Positions 34,281-42,610 of a stretch of 64,000 nt of DNA are shown piece by piece. Source of the DNA: Tenacibaculum sp. 190130A14a (GTDB lineage Bacteria > Bacteroidota > Bacteroidia > Flavobacteriales > Flavobacteriaceae). The first letter of the stretch is position 1. Each line of letters starts with the position of its first letter. The DNA is taken from the NCBI RefSeq assembly GCF_964048965.1, contig NZ_OZ040189.1, forward strand, positions 620,001-684,000, in the 5' to 3' direction. A program made the position numbers and the translations under genes. The notes under the pieces are model-generated. The model saw only the letters and a program-made list of their open reading frames with translations. It did not search any database and had not been told where the DNA came from.

Positions 34281-36653
34281 TTAATTAGTATCATCGATTC
34301 TGTTTTCTTCATCTCTAGAAGAATTACGTCTCGATTTTTTCTTTCCGAATTTAGAGCCAAAACTATAGGTTAATCTTAGTTGAACATTTTGTCGTGACCC
34401 ATTACTTTCAACTTGTGCAGTACCATTTCCATAGTCGATAGTTCCGTTAAATCCTCGATTCAACATTTTATTGAATCCTAAGTTTACTTTTAATTTATCG
34501 TCTAAAAACTTTTTTCCAAAAGAGAAATCTAATCCGGCTAACCATTGAACATCAATTTGTCCTTCTAAGGCACCAGTTCCGTAATTTCCGCTCAACTCAA
34601 AGTTTACATCCCAAGGAAGTTTATAATTGGCTTGAATAAACCAAAACAGATTCCATTTAGATAAGTCTACTCCATGTATCGCAGAGTTATAACTATTTCT
34701 ATTCACTATAAAACCAGTATATCCTTCTACATTTTTAATAAAGCTTAGAGGTCCAAATAATCTAAAGTTCCAGTTGGTGAAGTTCTCTACGTTTACTGCT
34801 TGTTGTCTAATTTGAGCAGTGGTATTGTTTTGTTTGATTAAATCGAAAATAACATCGTTTGTCTTACTGTAACCTACGGTAAAAAATGGTTGTCCATCGT
34901 AGGTCAAATTGAATTGATAATTATTGGTAAATGCTGGTTTAAGGTTAGGGTTTCCTTCTCCTGCCGAAAAAGGATCCAAAAACTCTTGAAAAGAATTTAA
35001 ACTGTTGTAGGAAGGTCTTTGTATTCTATAGCTATAAGAGATACTTGCACCTATTTGATCGGTAATCTTTCTGCTAATTGAGGCGCTTGGAAAAAGTTTG
35101 CTAATTGGACGCTTCTTAACTTCTGTTGTTAAGGATCCGTCTTTCATAAAAATAGATGTTCCATTTGTTTTGCTATCCTCATAACGTAAACCAGCAGAAA
35201 AAGACCATTTTCCAGTAGTTGCATTTATTTTAGAATAAATCGCCAGAATTGTTTCATCGACTAAAAACTTACTGCTGTTATCTTGATCTAATTCAAACCC
35301 TCCAGAAGTGTTTTCTAGATATGACTTTAAATCATTATTTGTGTTTACTTGAGAATATTTACTTCCAAAACTTAACTTGAAATTATCAGAAAAAGTTTTG
35401 TTATAATCAGCTTTATAAGTTTTAATGGTATATTTTCCATCTTGTAAATATCTTCTGTCTGTAAAATCAACAGTACTTCCCATAACATCTGATAAAGTGT
35501 TGGTATTATCATTTTTATAATCGATATAATTAAAGTCAATGATTAACCTATCTGTATCTGTTTTATATTCATAGTAAGGATTAATGTTGAAGTCAACTCG
35601 ATCTCGATCAAAAACATTTTCAGAAAACAATACATCTGTATTCGTAGGGTCAGAGATAATTGTTTTACTGGTAGTTGTTCTGTTAGATTCTCTTTTATTC
35701 CATCGACCTCCAATACCTATAGAGTGATCATCATTTATATAATAATCTAAGTTCCCGCTGAATGTAAGTCTACTTGGGTCGTAAGGTTCTCTTGTGGTTT
35801 GGTCGTAAGTTTCATTACCTACTGTTCTTACCAAGAATAAATCATCTCTCCATGTTGGTTTGGATTGACTAATACTTGTTTGCCAGTTTAGTTTGTTTTT
35901 ATAACTAGCAATAGATGCTCTTGTGCCATATTCGAAGCCTTCATCTTCACCAATCCATCCTGTAAGACTTCCGTGAGTTCCTAAACGAACATTTTTCTTT
36001 AATATAATATTAATCACAGCTCCAGATCCAGAAGCGTCATATTCGGCACCAGGTTGCTCAACCACTTCTACTTTAGCAATGTTATCTGCAGGGAAATCTC
36101 GTAACAACGTATCGACATCCATATATTCTGTTGTTTTTCCATTGATCAGAATTCTAACACCGCTTTTACCTGCAATAGAAATTCCGTTGTTGGTAACTAA
36201 AACACCAGGTACTTTTCTCATAATGTCTTGTAGGCTGGTATTTACCATTTCTGTTTTTTCTAAATCAACAATAAGTTTTTCAGCCGTTTGTTTAATAATA
36301 GGTCTTTTAGATTTGATAACTACTTCGTTTAAGGTTTGGTTTTCTTCTTTTAATTTGAAGTTAAATGTTTTATTACCATTTAAATCAAATTCTTGGGTTT
36401 TTTCAATTTGAAACCCTAAAACCGAAACTTCTATTTGATAGGTGTTGGTTTTTAAGTTCTCAAAAGTATAGTGACCATTTTCATTGGTAACTGCTCCTTT
36501 CAATGAACTATTAGAGTTAATAGTTTTTAAAATGACATTGGCATAAGGAATAGCCTCGTTGTTTTGATCAGTGATTTTCCCTGTAATATTGTGTTGTGCA
36601 GACATTGAAATACCCCAAAGGAAAATTAAGAATGTAGTAATTGTAGATTTCAT
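34281..36653 (-). CDS. TonB-receptor-like outer membrane beta-barrel protein (second module)
   Basis: A 790-aa protein with signal peptide MKSTITTFLIFLWGISMSAQ, a carboxypeptidase-regulatory-like domain (about 21-105), a plug-like domain with MRKVPGVLVTNNGISIAGKSG and ASGSGAVINIILKK (about 140-220), and a beta-barrel with aromatic strands ending VQLRLTYSFGSKFG before a basic tail of about 25 residues. It is the same family as the protein at 6005-8335. It lies directly upstream of a LytS/LytTR pair on the same strand, so the receptor and signalling pair may share a transcript. Ligand unknown. Confidence 0.88.
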   Translation of the reverse strand: MKSTITTFLIFLWGISMSAQHNITGKITDQNNEAIPYANVILKTINSNSSLKGAVTNENGHYTFENLKTNTYQIEVSVLGFQIEKTQEFDLNGNKTFNFKLKEENQTLNEVVIKSKRPIIKQTAEKLIVDLEKTEMVNTSLQDIMRKVPGVLVTNNGISIAGKSGVRILINGKTTEYMDVDTLLRDFPADNIAKVEVVEQPGAEYDASGSGAVINIILKKNVRLGTHGSLTGWIGEDEGFEYGTRASIASYKNKLNWQTSISQSKPTWRDDLFLVRTVGNETYDQTTREPYDPSRLTFSGNLDYYINDDHSIGIGGRWNKRESNRTTTSKTIISDPTNTDVLFSENVFDRDRVDFNINPYYEYKTDTDRLIIDFNYIDYKNDNTNTLSDVMGSTVDFTDRRYLQDGKYTIKTYKADYNKTFSDNFKLSFGSKYSQVNTNNDLKSYLENTSGGFELDQDNSSKFLVDETILAIYSKINATTGKWSFSAGLRYEDSKTNGTSIFMKDGSLTTEVKKRPISKLFPSASISRKITDQIGASISYSYRIQRPSYNSLNSFQEFLDPFSAGEGNPNLKPAFTNNYQFNLTYDGQPFFTVGYSKTNDVIFDLIKQNNTTAQIRQQAVNVENFTNWNFRLFGPLSFIKNVEGYTGFIVNRNSYNSAIHGVDLSKWNLFWFIQANYKLPWDVNFELSGNYGTGALEGQIDVQWLAGLDFSFGKKFLDDKLKVNLGFNKMLNRGFNGTIDYGNGTAQVESNGSRQNVQLRLTYSFGSKFGKKKSRRNSSRDEENRIDDTN

Positions 36654-36726
36654 ATTAATTCTTTTTTTACGAATAACACTTCAAAAGTGCTTCATTAATA
36701 GTAGCTAGGAAACGATAATCTGTTGA

Positions 36727-36745
36727 ATCGGGATAAAATCCCGAT
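36727..36745. repeat. Perfect 8-bp inverted repeat upstream of the barrel gene
   Basis: ATCGGGAT and ATCCCGAT around the loop AAA lie about 75 bases upstream of the barrel start. TTCA/GTTCA-type half-sites flank it with a 21-base period on the minus strand, a LytTR-like spacing, but the repeat is weak. Confidence 0.5.
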
Positions 36746-36802
36746 GAACTAGATTGTATATTGTTTCTATGAAGTGAGACGCTTTCTAAAAAGAATTGGT
36801 TG

Positions 36803-36842
36803 CCTAAAAAAATAAAGTGCTTCTATTTTTTAGAAACACTTT
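36803..36842 (-). terminator. Terminator of the hypothetical secreted protein gene
   Basis: AAAGTGCTTCTA pairs with TAGAAACACTTT (36814-36825 and 36831-36842, one mismatch). On the minus strand a T-rich tract follows, so it terminates the gene ending at 36870. Confidence 0.75.
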
Positions 36843-36869
36843 ACCTGAATACAATGAAAGGGAATGGGG

Positions 36870-37376
36870 TTATATTTTATTAATTAAGTTTTTATTCTTT
36901 TGAATTGGTGGTTTGGGTTTGGGTTTTTTACCAGGAAAAACGAGTGCAGTGCTAGAGAAAGTTGTTCCAAAAGTAACGTTGGCATAGTAAACTTGACTCA
37001 TGGCATCTAATAATTGTGCTTCTGAAAGTTCCTTTAAAGGATGAATGAATACAGACCATAAAATATCATCGGTAATAGCATATTTAACATCTAAAGCAGT
37101 ATGGAAATTAGCTATCAAAGAAGCAGTTTTTAACTCTTCCGTTAATTTATTGCTATGAGCTATTGGAGAAATAATTCTCATTCTATTGTGAGTAGAATCG
37201 GCAATACAAATAAAAGGGACTCCTTTTATAGAAAACTTCCACTGATTGTTCAGTTGTATTATACTGTCACTAACACTTGTTAAAACATTATTTAATTTGG
37301 TAGGAGTCATGTTTTGAGAATACAGACTTCCAATGCACAGCCAAAGCACTACAAAACTGAAACAAATTTTTCTCAT
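36870..37376 (-). CDS. Hypothetical secreted protein
   Basis: A 168-aa protein with signal peptide MRKICFSFVVLWLCIGSLYSQ, an alpha/beta domain with VPFICIADSTHNRMRIISPI and LIANFHTALDVKYAITDDILWSVFIHPL, and a C-terminal lysine/proline tail (KKPKPKPP). The family is unknown to me. It has its own terminator and lies between the YugP-type peptidase and the second receptor module. Confidence 0.75.
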   Translation of the reverse strand: MRKICFSFVVLWLCIGSLYSQNMTPTKLNNVLTSVSDSIIQLNNQWKFSIKGVPFICIADSTHNRMRIISPIAHSNKLTEELKTASLIANFHTALDVKYAITDDILWSVFIHPLKELSEAQLLDAMSQVYYANVTFGTTFSSTALVFPGKKPKPKPPIQKNKNLINKI

Positions 37377-37424
37377 GTATAGGAAGTTAATATTTTGACT
37401 TTTAGACGTTTTAAAAAAATGAAC

Positions 37425-37462
37425 CTAACAAAAAAGCTTCAGAAATTTTTCTGAAGCTTTTA
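37425..37462 (-). terminator. Terminator of the YugP-type peptidase gene
   Basis: AAAAGCTTCAGAAA pairs with TTTCTGAAGCTTTT (37432-37462 region). On the minus strand a T-rich run follows the stem, ending the gene that stops at 37484. Confidence 0.85.
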
Positions 37463-37483
37463 ATTTTAATTTGATAAGGTATG

Positions 37484-38185
37484 TTAATCTCTATTGGCAG
37501 CGAGTAATCTCATTACCCAGTATAATAGCATTGCTAAAGAACCTAGCGCAGCAACTAAATAGGTTCTGGCAGCCCATTTTAAAGCATCTTTTGAACCAGC
37601 TAACTCTTCACGGGTAACAATATGTTTGTTCTCTAACCAAGTTAAAGCTCTGTTGCTTGCATCGTATTCAACAGGAAGTGTAACAAAACTAAATAGTGTT
37701 GCTATACCCATTAAGAAAACACCAGCAGCTAAAACCCAATAACCTAAACTAGACGTAGCTCCTAAGATTAAACCTCCCATTACTAAATATTGCGAAAACT
37801 TAGAGGAAACACTTACCATAGGTACAAGATTTGAACGCATTTCTAACCATTTATAAGCTCTAGCGTGTTGAACTGCATGTCCAACCTCATGGGCAGCCAC
37901 CGCTGCAGCTGCTGCATTTCTTTGGTTGTAAACTCCTTCACTTAAATTAACCGTTTTGTTTCTTGGGTTGTAATGATCTGTTAACATTCCAGGTGTAGAA
38001 ATTACTTGTACATCACTAATTCCATGGTCTGCTAGCATTTTTTCAGCAATCTCAGCACCACTCATTTGATTTCTTAAACGAACCTTAGAATATTTTTTAA
38101 ATTTTCTTTTTAATGTATTGCTAACTATCCAGCTAAATAAAGAGATAGCACCAATAATTATATAGTATTCCAAACCTATTGCCAT
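37484..38185 (-). CDS. Zinc metallopeptidase, YugP family
   Basis: A 233-aa membrane-anchored peptidase of the Zn_peptidase_2 family. TM1 is near residues 7-22, the catalytic motif HEVGHAVQH is at 99-107 and a third zinc ligand is probably within VEYDASNRAL. Hydrophobic segments at about 125-165 and the C-terminal 205-230 suggest further membrane contacts. It is monocistronic, with its own terminator. Confidence 0.92.
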   Translation of the reverse strand: MAIGLEYYIIIGAISLFSWIVSNTLKRKFKKYSKVRLRNQMSGAEIAEKMLADHGISDVQVISTPGMLTDHYNPRNKTVNLSEGVYNQRNAAAAAVAAHEVGHAVQHARAYKWLEMRSNLVPMVSVSSKFSQYLVMGGLILGATSSLGYWVLAAGVFLMGIATLFSFVTLPVEYDASNRALTWLENKHIVTREELAGSKDALKWAARTYLVAALGSLAMLLYWVMRLLAANRD

Positions 38186-38278
38186 AATTATGTTTTTTAG
38201 TTCTTAATCTTATTTTTCTTTGATAAATTTACAACATAAATTATTCCAAATAATAATACAATAGAAATAAGTGTCAAA

Positions 38279-39313
38279 ATGACAAGAAAACCTGAAATAC
38301 TTATAGTATATACTGGCGGAACCATTGGTATGGTAAAAGATTATCAAACAGGAGCATTGAAAGCGTTTGATTTTAGTCAGATATTAGAGAAAATTCCAGA
38401 ATTAAAGTTATTAAACTGTAATATATCTACAATCTCTTTTGAAGAACCCATCGATTCTTCAAATATGAATATTGATTATTATGTAAACATCGCAGAGATT
38501 ATTGCTAATAACTATGAGAAGTTTGACGGATTCGTGGTGCTAACAGGTTCAGATACGATGTCGTATACTTCATCGGCAATTAGTTTTATGTTTGAGAATC
38601 TAAAAAAACCGGTGATTTTTACGGGATCTCAATTGCCTATAGGTCATCTACGTACAGATGCAAAAGAAAATTTAATTACTTCTATCGAAATAGCTTCAGC
38701 TTATAACGAAGAAGAACCTATAGTTAAGGAGGTAGGATTGTATTTTGAGTATAAATTGTATCGAGCAAACCGTACTACTAAAATAAATGCAGAACAATTT
38801 GAAGCATTTACTTCAATGAATTATCCTCCTATAGCTGAAAGTGGAGTGCATTTGAACTTTAATCATCATTTATTATTGGATCCTAGTAAAAATGGTGACA
38901 AGCTTATATTTAGAAAGAATTTAGACAATAATATAGCCATTTTAAAACTGTTTCCGGGAATTACAGAGAAGGTAGTTCGTGCCTATTTGAGTATCCCTGG
39001 GTTAAAAGGTTTGATAATTGAAACTTATGGAGCAGGAAATGCACCGACAAAGGAATGGTTTTTGATGTTTCTAAAAGACTGTATTGCACAAGGAGTGTTT
39101 ATTGTGAATGTAACACAATGTGCTGGAGGGAGTGTTATTTTAGGGCATTATGAAACAAGTTCAGCGTTAAAAAGCCTTGGAGTAATTGATGGAAAAGACA
39201 TCACAACAGAAACAGCCGTGGCAAAAATGATGTATTTATTGGGAGAAAAATTGTCAAAAGAAGATTTTAAACGCTATTTTGAGACATCGTTAAGAGGTGA
39301 AATAACGAATTAA
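38279..39313 (+). CDS. ansA: Type I L-asparaginase
   Basis: Cytoplasmic hydrolysis of asparagine to aspartate and ammonia. The 344-aa product has the nucleophile region YTGGTIGMVKD (Thr12), the second catalytic site VLTGSDTMSYTSSAISFM near residue 90, and the Lys-containing FTGSQLPIGHLRTDAKENL. There is no signal peptide, which fits type I. A variant -7 element (TAAATTTAC, 38224-38232) lies upstream. The ExbB/ExbD genes follow after 243 bases. Confidence 0.94.
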   Translation: MTRKPEILIVYTGGTIGMVKDYQTGALKAFDFSQILEKIPELKLLNCNISTISFEEPIDSSNMNIDYYVNIAEIIANNYEKFDGFVVLTGSDTMSYTSSAISFMFENLKKPVIFTGSQLPIGHLRTDAKENLITSIEIASAYNEEEPIVKEVGLYFEYKLYRANRTTKINAEQFEAFTSMNYPPIAESGVHLNFNHHLLLDPSKNGDKLIFRKNLDNNIAILKLFPGITEKVVRAYLSIPGLKGLIIETYGAGNAPTKEWFLMFLKDCIAQGVFIVNVTQCAGGSVILGHYETSSALKSLGVIDGKDITTETAVAKMMYLLGEKLSKEDFKRYFETSLRGEITN

Positions 39314-39556
39314 TGTAAAATTAACGTTATGAAAACAGGGGTAAAAGACTGGTTTTCTACTAAAAAAGCAGGAATACGTTAAATACTCTATGTTTTTTTT
39401 TAATGTCCCAACATTTTTTTGTTATTTGGCACTCTGAAAATTTGCGAAAAAATTAACGAGAGTGTAAAAACTATGCTAAAAGTTATTTTTTTCCGTTTTT
39501 TCATAGTAAAATTTGTATTTTTAACCCGTTAACTATTTAAAATTAATTATAACAAA
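39314..39556. other. Intergenic region before exbB
   Basis: This 243-base gap has no clear gene. A 17-codon frame (39329-39382, MKTGVKDWFSTKKAGIR) starts 15 bases after the asparaginase stop. The rest is very AT-rich with long T runs and several TTTG tetramers but no clear matched -33/-7 pair; a candidate -7 near 39505 is ambiguous. Confidence 0.4.
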
Positions 39557-40279
39557 ATGAAAAAAGTAGTAAATATCCTATCAATTACAGGATTTATGTT
39601 TTTAGGAGCTATTCAATCTGTACAAGCTCAAGAAGCAGCTGAGTCGACTAAAACTTTTCGCCAAGAGTTAAAGCAACGTTTTATTGAAGGAGGTCCTGTA
39701 TTCATGGGGATTGTATTAGTAGCTTTAATTTTAGGTTTAGCTATTGTTATTGAAAGAATCATCTATTTAAACATGGCTACTACTAACACTAAGAAATTAG
39801 TTGCTAGTGTAGACGACGCTTTAAGTTCAGGTGGAGTAGAGGCTGCTAAAGAAGTATGTAGAAATACAAAAGGTCCTGTTGCTTCGATTTTTTATCAAGG
39901 ATTAGAAAGAGCTGATGAAAGTTTAGAAGCTGCTGAGAAAGCTGTAGTAGGATATGGTGGTGTACAAATGGGATTATTAGAGAAAAACGTTTCTTGGATT
40001 TCTTTATTTATCGCATTAGCACCAATGTTAGGATTCATGGGTACGGTAATCGGTATGATTGGAGCATTCGACGCGATTGCAGTAGCAAATGATATCTCTC
40101 CAGCGGTAGTAGCAGGTGGTATTAAAGTAGCACTTTTAACTACTGTATTTGGTTTAGTTGTAGCAATTATCTTACAAATTTTTTATAACTACATTATCTC
40201 TAAAATTGATAGTATCGTAAACAACATGGAAGATGCTTCAATTTCTTTAATCGATTTATTAGCTAAGTATAAAAAATAA
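39557..40279 (+). CDS. exbB: ExbB/TolQ/MotA-family proton channel
   Basis: Inner-membrane channel that energises TonB-dependent transport together with ExbD. The 240-aa protein has an N-terminal signal-like segment (MKKVVNILSITGFMFLGAIQSVQA), a membrane segment at about 50-70, and two more near 145-170 and 185-210, with the family motif FIALAPMLGFMGTVIGMIGAF and VALLTTVFGLVVAI. It begins the run exbB, a membrane protein, two exbD genes and a barrel. The window's two TonB-receptor-like barrels are potential beneficiaries, but TonB itself is not here. Confidence 0.93.
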   Translation: MKKVVNILSITGFMFLGAIQSVQAQEAAESTKTFRQELKQRFIEGGPVFMGIVLVALILGLAIVIERIIYLNMATTNTKKLVASVDDALSSGGVEAAKEVCRNTKGPVASIFYQGLERADESLEAAEKAVVGYGGVQMGLLEKNVSWISLFIALAPMLGFMGTVIGMIGAFDAIAVANDISPAVVAGGIKVALLTTVFGLVVAIILQIFYNYIISKIDSIVNNMEDASISLIDLLAKYKK

Positions 40280-40288
40280 GAAACATTT

Positions 40289-40726
40289 ATGAATAAGTTA
40301 TTAAAAGTTGTTGTTGCGATTATTGCTATTCTTGGAATAGTTGGTTTCGTGATGGTAGCTGGTGCTGAAGAAAAAACACCAGAAATGGATAGCGCAGCTG
40401 GCTTTATGGTAAATGTTGCTTATGTATTATTAGTAGCAACAGTTGTTGTAGCTGTAGCATTGTCGTTATTTAGTTTAATGAAAAATCCAGCGGCTTTAAA
40501 GAAGACGTTATTAGGATTAGTAGTATTAGGAGTAGTATTGTTAGTTGCTTATTTTACAGCATCGGATGCAGCAGTATATGACGCACAAGGAGCATTAGTA
40601 AAAGATGGTGAAGCAGGTGCAACTTCTAAATGGGTAGGAACAGGAATTACTTATAGCTTGATTTTAGGAGCTATTGGAATGGTATTCTTTGTTTGGGATT
40701 TATTAAAAGGATTAGTTAAATCATAA
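40289..40726 (+). CDS. Hypothetical four-segment membrane protein between exbB and exbD
   Basis: A 145-aa protein with four hydrophobic segments (about residues 5-25, 40-63, 72-90 and 118-141), separated by acidic loops such as GAEEKTPEMDSA. No known motif. It lies 9 bases after exbB and 6 before exbD, so it is probably an accessory part of the same energy-transducing complex, a location I recall as conserved in Flavobacteriia. Confidence 0.8.
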   Translation: MNKLLKVVVAIIAILGIVGFVMVAGAEEKTPEMDSAAGFMVNVAYVLLVATVVVAVALSLFSLMKNPAALKKTLLGLVVLGVVLLVAYFTASDAAVYDAQGALVKDGEAGATSKWVGTGITYSLILGAIGMVFFVWDLLKGLVKS

Positions 40727-40732
40727 GAAAAT

Positions 40733-41362
40733 ATGGCAAGAAGAGAAAACCCAGAAATTAATGCAGGTTCTATGGCAGATATTGCCTTCTTGCTACTTAT
40801 CTTTTTCCTAGTAACAACCACAATGGATGTTGATTCAGGAGTTTCAGTAAAACTTCCTGAAAAAGTTGAAACTCCACCAGATATTAAAATCAAAGAGAAA
40901 AACATCTTTGAAATTAGTATCAACCGTAATAATCAGTTATTTGTAGATAATCAAGTAATGGAATTAAAGGATCTTAAAGATGCTGCCATTAGTTTTATGG
41001 ATAACGGAGGAGGTCTTGGAAATCCAGCTCCAGGAGAAGATAAAGGTAAAGAATGTGATTACTGTAAAGGAAATAAAGACCCTGAGTCTTCAGATCACCC
41101 AAATAAAGCTGTAATTTCTATTGAAAGTGATAGAGGTACTGAGTACGGAATTTATGTAGCTGTAAGAAATGAAATTCTTAGAGCAAATGCTGAGTTACGT
41201 AACCGCTTAAGTCAAGAGAAATACGGAATGAGTTTTATTGAGTTAGAAGAAGCTTTTAAAGCATCTAACAGAAAGGATGATGATTTAAAGAAAAAGGTTG
41301 AGGATATTAAAAATAGTTACCCTCAAATTATTTCTGATACAGATCCAACAAGTGTTCAATAA
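40733..41362 (+). CDS. exbD: ExbD/TolR-family protein with a CxxC insertion
   Basis: Periplasmic-facing partner of ExbB. The N-terminus carries the membrane segment with the functional Asp16 (MADIAFLLLIFFLVTTTMD). The family core (residues 35-90) is interrupted by an acidic, glycine-rich loop of about 30 residues (92-125) containing C108-x-x-C111 (CDYC), then the second half, ending in a long helical tail (about 160-209). At 209 aa it is longer than usual (130-150). The CxxC might bind a metal or form a disulfide (inference). A second ExbD follows 17 bases downstream. Confidence 0.9.
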   Translation: MARRENPEINAGSMADIAFLLLIFFLVTTTMDVDSGVSVKLPEKVETPPDIKIKEKNIFEISINRNNQLFVDNQVMELKDLKDAAISFMDNGGGLGNPAPGEDKGKECDYCKGNKDPESSDHPNKAVISIESDRGTEYGIYVAVRNEILRANAELRNRLSQEKYGMSFIELEEAFKASNRKDDDLKKKVEDIKNSYPQIISDTDPTSVQ

Positions 41363-41379
41363 TATAAAACAATTTAAGA

Positions 41380-41850
41380 ATGTCTAAGTTTAAAAAGAAG
41401 AAAAAAGGATTACCAGCGGTATCGACGGCATCTTTACCAGATATTGTTTTTATGTTATTATTCTTCTTCATGGTAACTACAACAATGAGAGAAACAGATT
41501 TACAAATCGATGCTCCTCGTTTACCTAGTGCTACTGAAGTTAAGAAACTAGAGCGTAAAAGTTTAGTAAGCACAATATATGTTGGTAAAGCTAAAGACGC
41601 TAAGTATGGAACAAGTTTTAATAGAATTCAGTTAAATGATAAAATAGGAACACCAGATGAGGTTCCAGCTTTTATCTTTAGAGAAAGAGAGAATGTTTCT
41701 GAAGCTGAAATTCCATTTATGACTACTTCTATCAAAGCAGATAAAGAATCTAGCTATGGTACTTTAGCAGATATCCGTGAGAAATTAAGAGATGTAAATG
41801 CTCTTAAATTAAGTTTATCAACTCACAAGGGTAGCGCAATTAAGAAGTAA
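41380..41850 (+). CDS. exbD: ExbD/TolR-family protein (second)
   Basis: A 156-aa ExbD with a Lys-rich cytoplasmic N-terminus, the membrane segment STASLPDIVFMLLFFFMVTTTM with Asp21, and a periplasmic domain with strands and FIFRERENVSEAEIPFMTTSIKADKESSYGTLADI. It lacks the CxxC loop of the previous ExbD. A strong terminator follows, separating it from the porin-like gene. Confidence 0.92.
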   Translation: MSKFKKKKKGLPAVSTASLPDIVFMLLFFFMVTTTMRETDLQIDAPRLPSATEVKKLERKSLVSTIYVGKAKDAKYGTSFNRIQLNDKIGTPDEVPAFIFRERENVSEAEIPFMTTSIKADKESSYGTLADIREKLRDVNALKLSLSTHKGSAIKK

Positions 41851-41870
41851 AGGATATATTACTTAAATAT

Positions 41871-41908
41871 AAAAAAGAGCAATCGAATAGATTGCTCTTT
41901 TTTTATAC
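41871..41908 (+). terminator. Terminator of the exbB/exbD operon
   Basis: AAAGAGCAATC (41874-41884) pairs with GATTGCTCTTT (41890-41900), followed by a T run. Confidence 0.9.
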
Positions 41909-41917
41909 AAAATACCT

Positions 41918-41926
41918 TATTTTTAC
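41918..41926 (+). promoter_or_regulatory. Variant -7 element before the porin-like gene
   Basis: TATTTTTAC lies 9 bases before the ATG at 41936, again a TAnnTTTAC form. Confidence 0.3.
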
Positions 41927-41935
41927 GTTATAGTT

Positions 41936-42610
41936 ATGATGAAAAAAATAATCATTTTATTTTGTGTTTTTTGGGGAATGAATGTTGTTGCTCAAAAAGA
42001 TTCTTTACAATTGGGAGATCGCTATTTAGAGGATCAATTGTATATGAATGTTAGTTACAATGTATTAACGGGTCAACCAAACGGAGTTAATAGCAGTGGG
42101 TTTTCATATGGTGTTTCAGCTGGCTACATAAAAGATATTCCATTGAGTAAACAGGGTAATTATGCATTTGGAATAGGGCTAGGTTATAGCTATGATTCAT
42201 TTAATCACAGTTTGAAGCTAGTTCAAAATAATAGTACAATATCTTTTGAAGTTGATGCGCAATCTACTTCTAATGTGTTTAGATTACATAATTTGGAGTT
42301 ACCAATACAGTTGAGATGGAGAACTTCAGACGCAGTGACTTACTCGTTTTGGAGAGTTTATGCTGGTTTAGTAGTGCGTTATAATTTTTACAATGGATTT
42401 ACCAATACTACTAACGGAGTAACCAGCAGAGTTACTAATGTTGCTAATTTTAATAATTGGCAAACAGCATTGACTTTATCGGCCGGTTACGGAACGTTTA
42501 ATTTTTATGTTTCTTACGGGATATCTCCTTTGTTTAAGAACGCAACGTTGAATGGCCAGACAATTGATACTAAAGTATTGAAATTAGGGCTTAGTTTTTA
42601 TCTTCTATAA
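41936..42610 (+). CDS. Porin-family outer membrane beta-barrel protein
   Basis: A 224-aa protein with signal peptide MMKKIIILFCVFWGMNVVAQ, a short N-terminal region, and alternating barrel strands (FSYGVSAGYIKDI, FGIGLGYSYDSF, LELPIQLRWR, VYAGLVVRYNFYNGF, LKLGLSFYLL). The C-terminal aromatic strand is typical of barrel assembly. It resembles the porin/PorT-like family, but it is not the T9SS component SprT as far as I can tell. It has its own promoter-like motif and overlaps the convergent PAP2-like gene by 6 bases at its 3' end. Confidence 0.82.
   Translation: MMKKIIILFCVFWGMNVVAQKDSLQLGDRYLEDQLYMNVSYNVLTGQPNGVNSSGFSYGVSAGYIKDIPLSKQGNYAFGIGLGYSYDSFNHSLKLVQNNSTISFEVDAQSTSNVFRLHNLELPIQLRWRTSDAVTYSFWRVYAGLVVRYNFYNGFTNTTNGVTSRVTNVANFNNWQTALTLSAGYGTFNFYVSYGISPLFKNATLNGQTIDTKVLKLGLSFYLL

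Noticed and set aside
36727..36770. LytTR operator upstream of the second barrel gene
   Set aside because: Only short TTCA half-sites with a 21-base period are seen; the signal is too weak to call a site, unlike the one at 8452-8486.
41936..42610. Type IX secretion component SprT/PorT
   Set aside because: Only a generic porin-like barrel pattern is seen, with no specific features and no other T9SS genes nearby.
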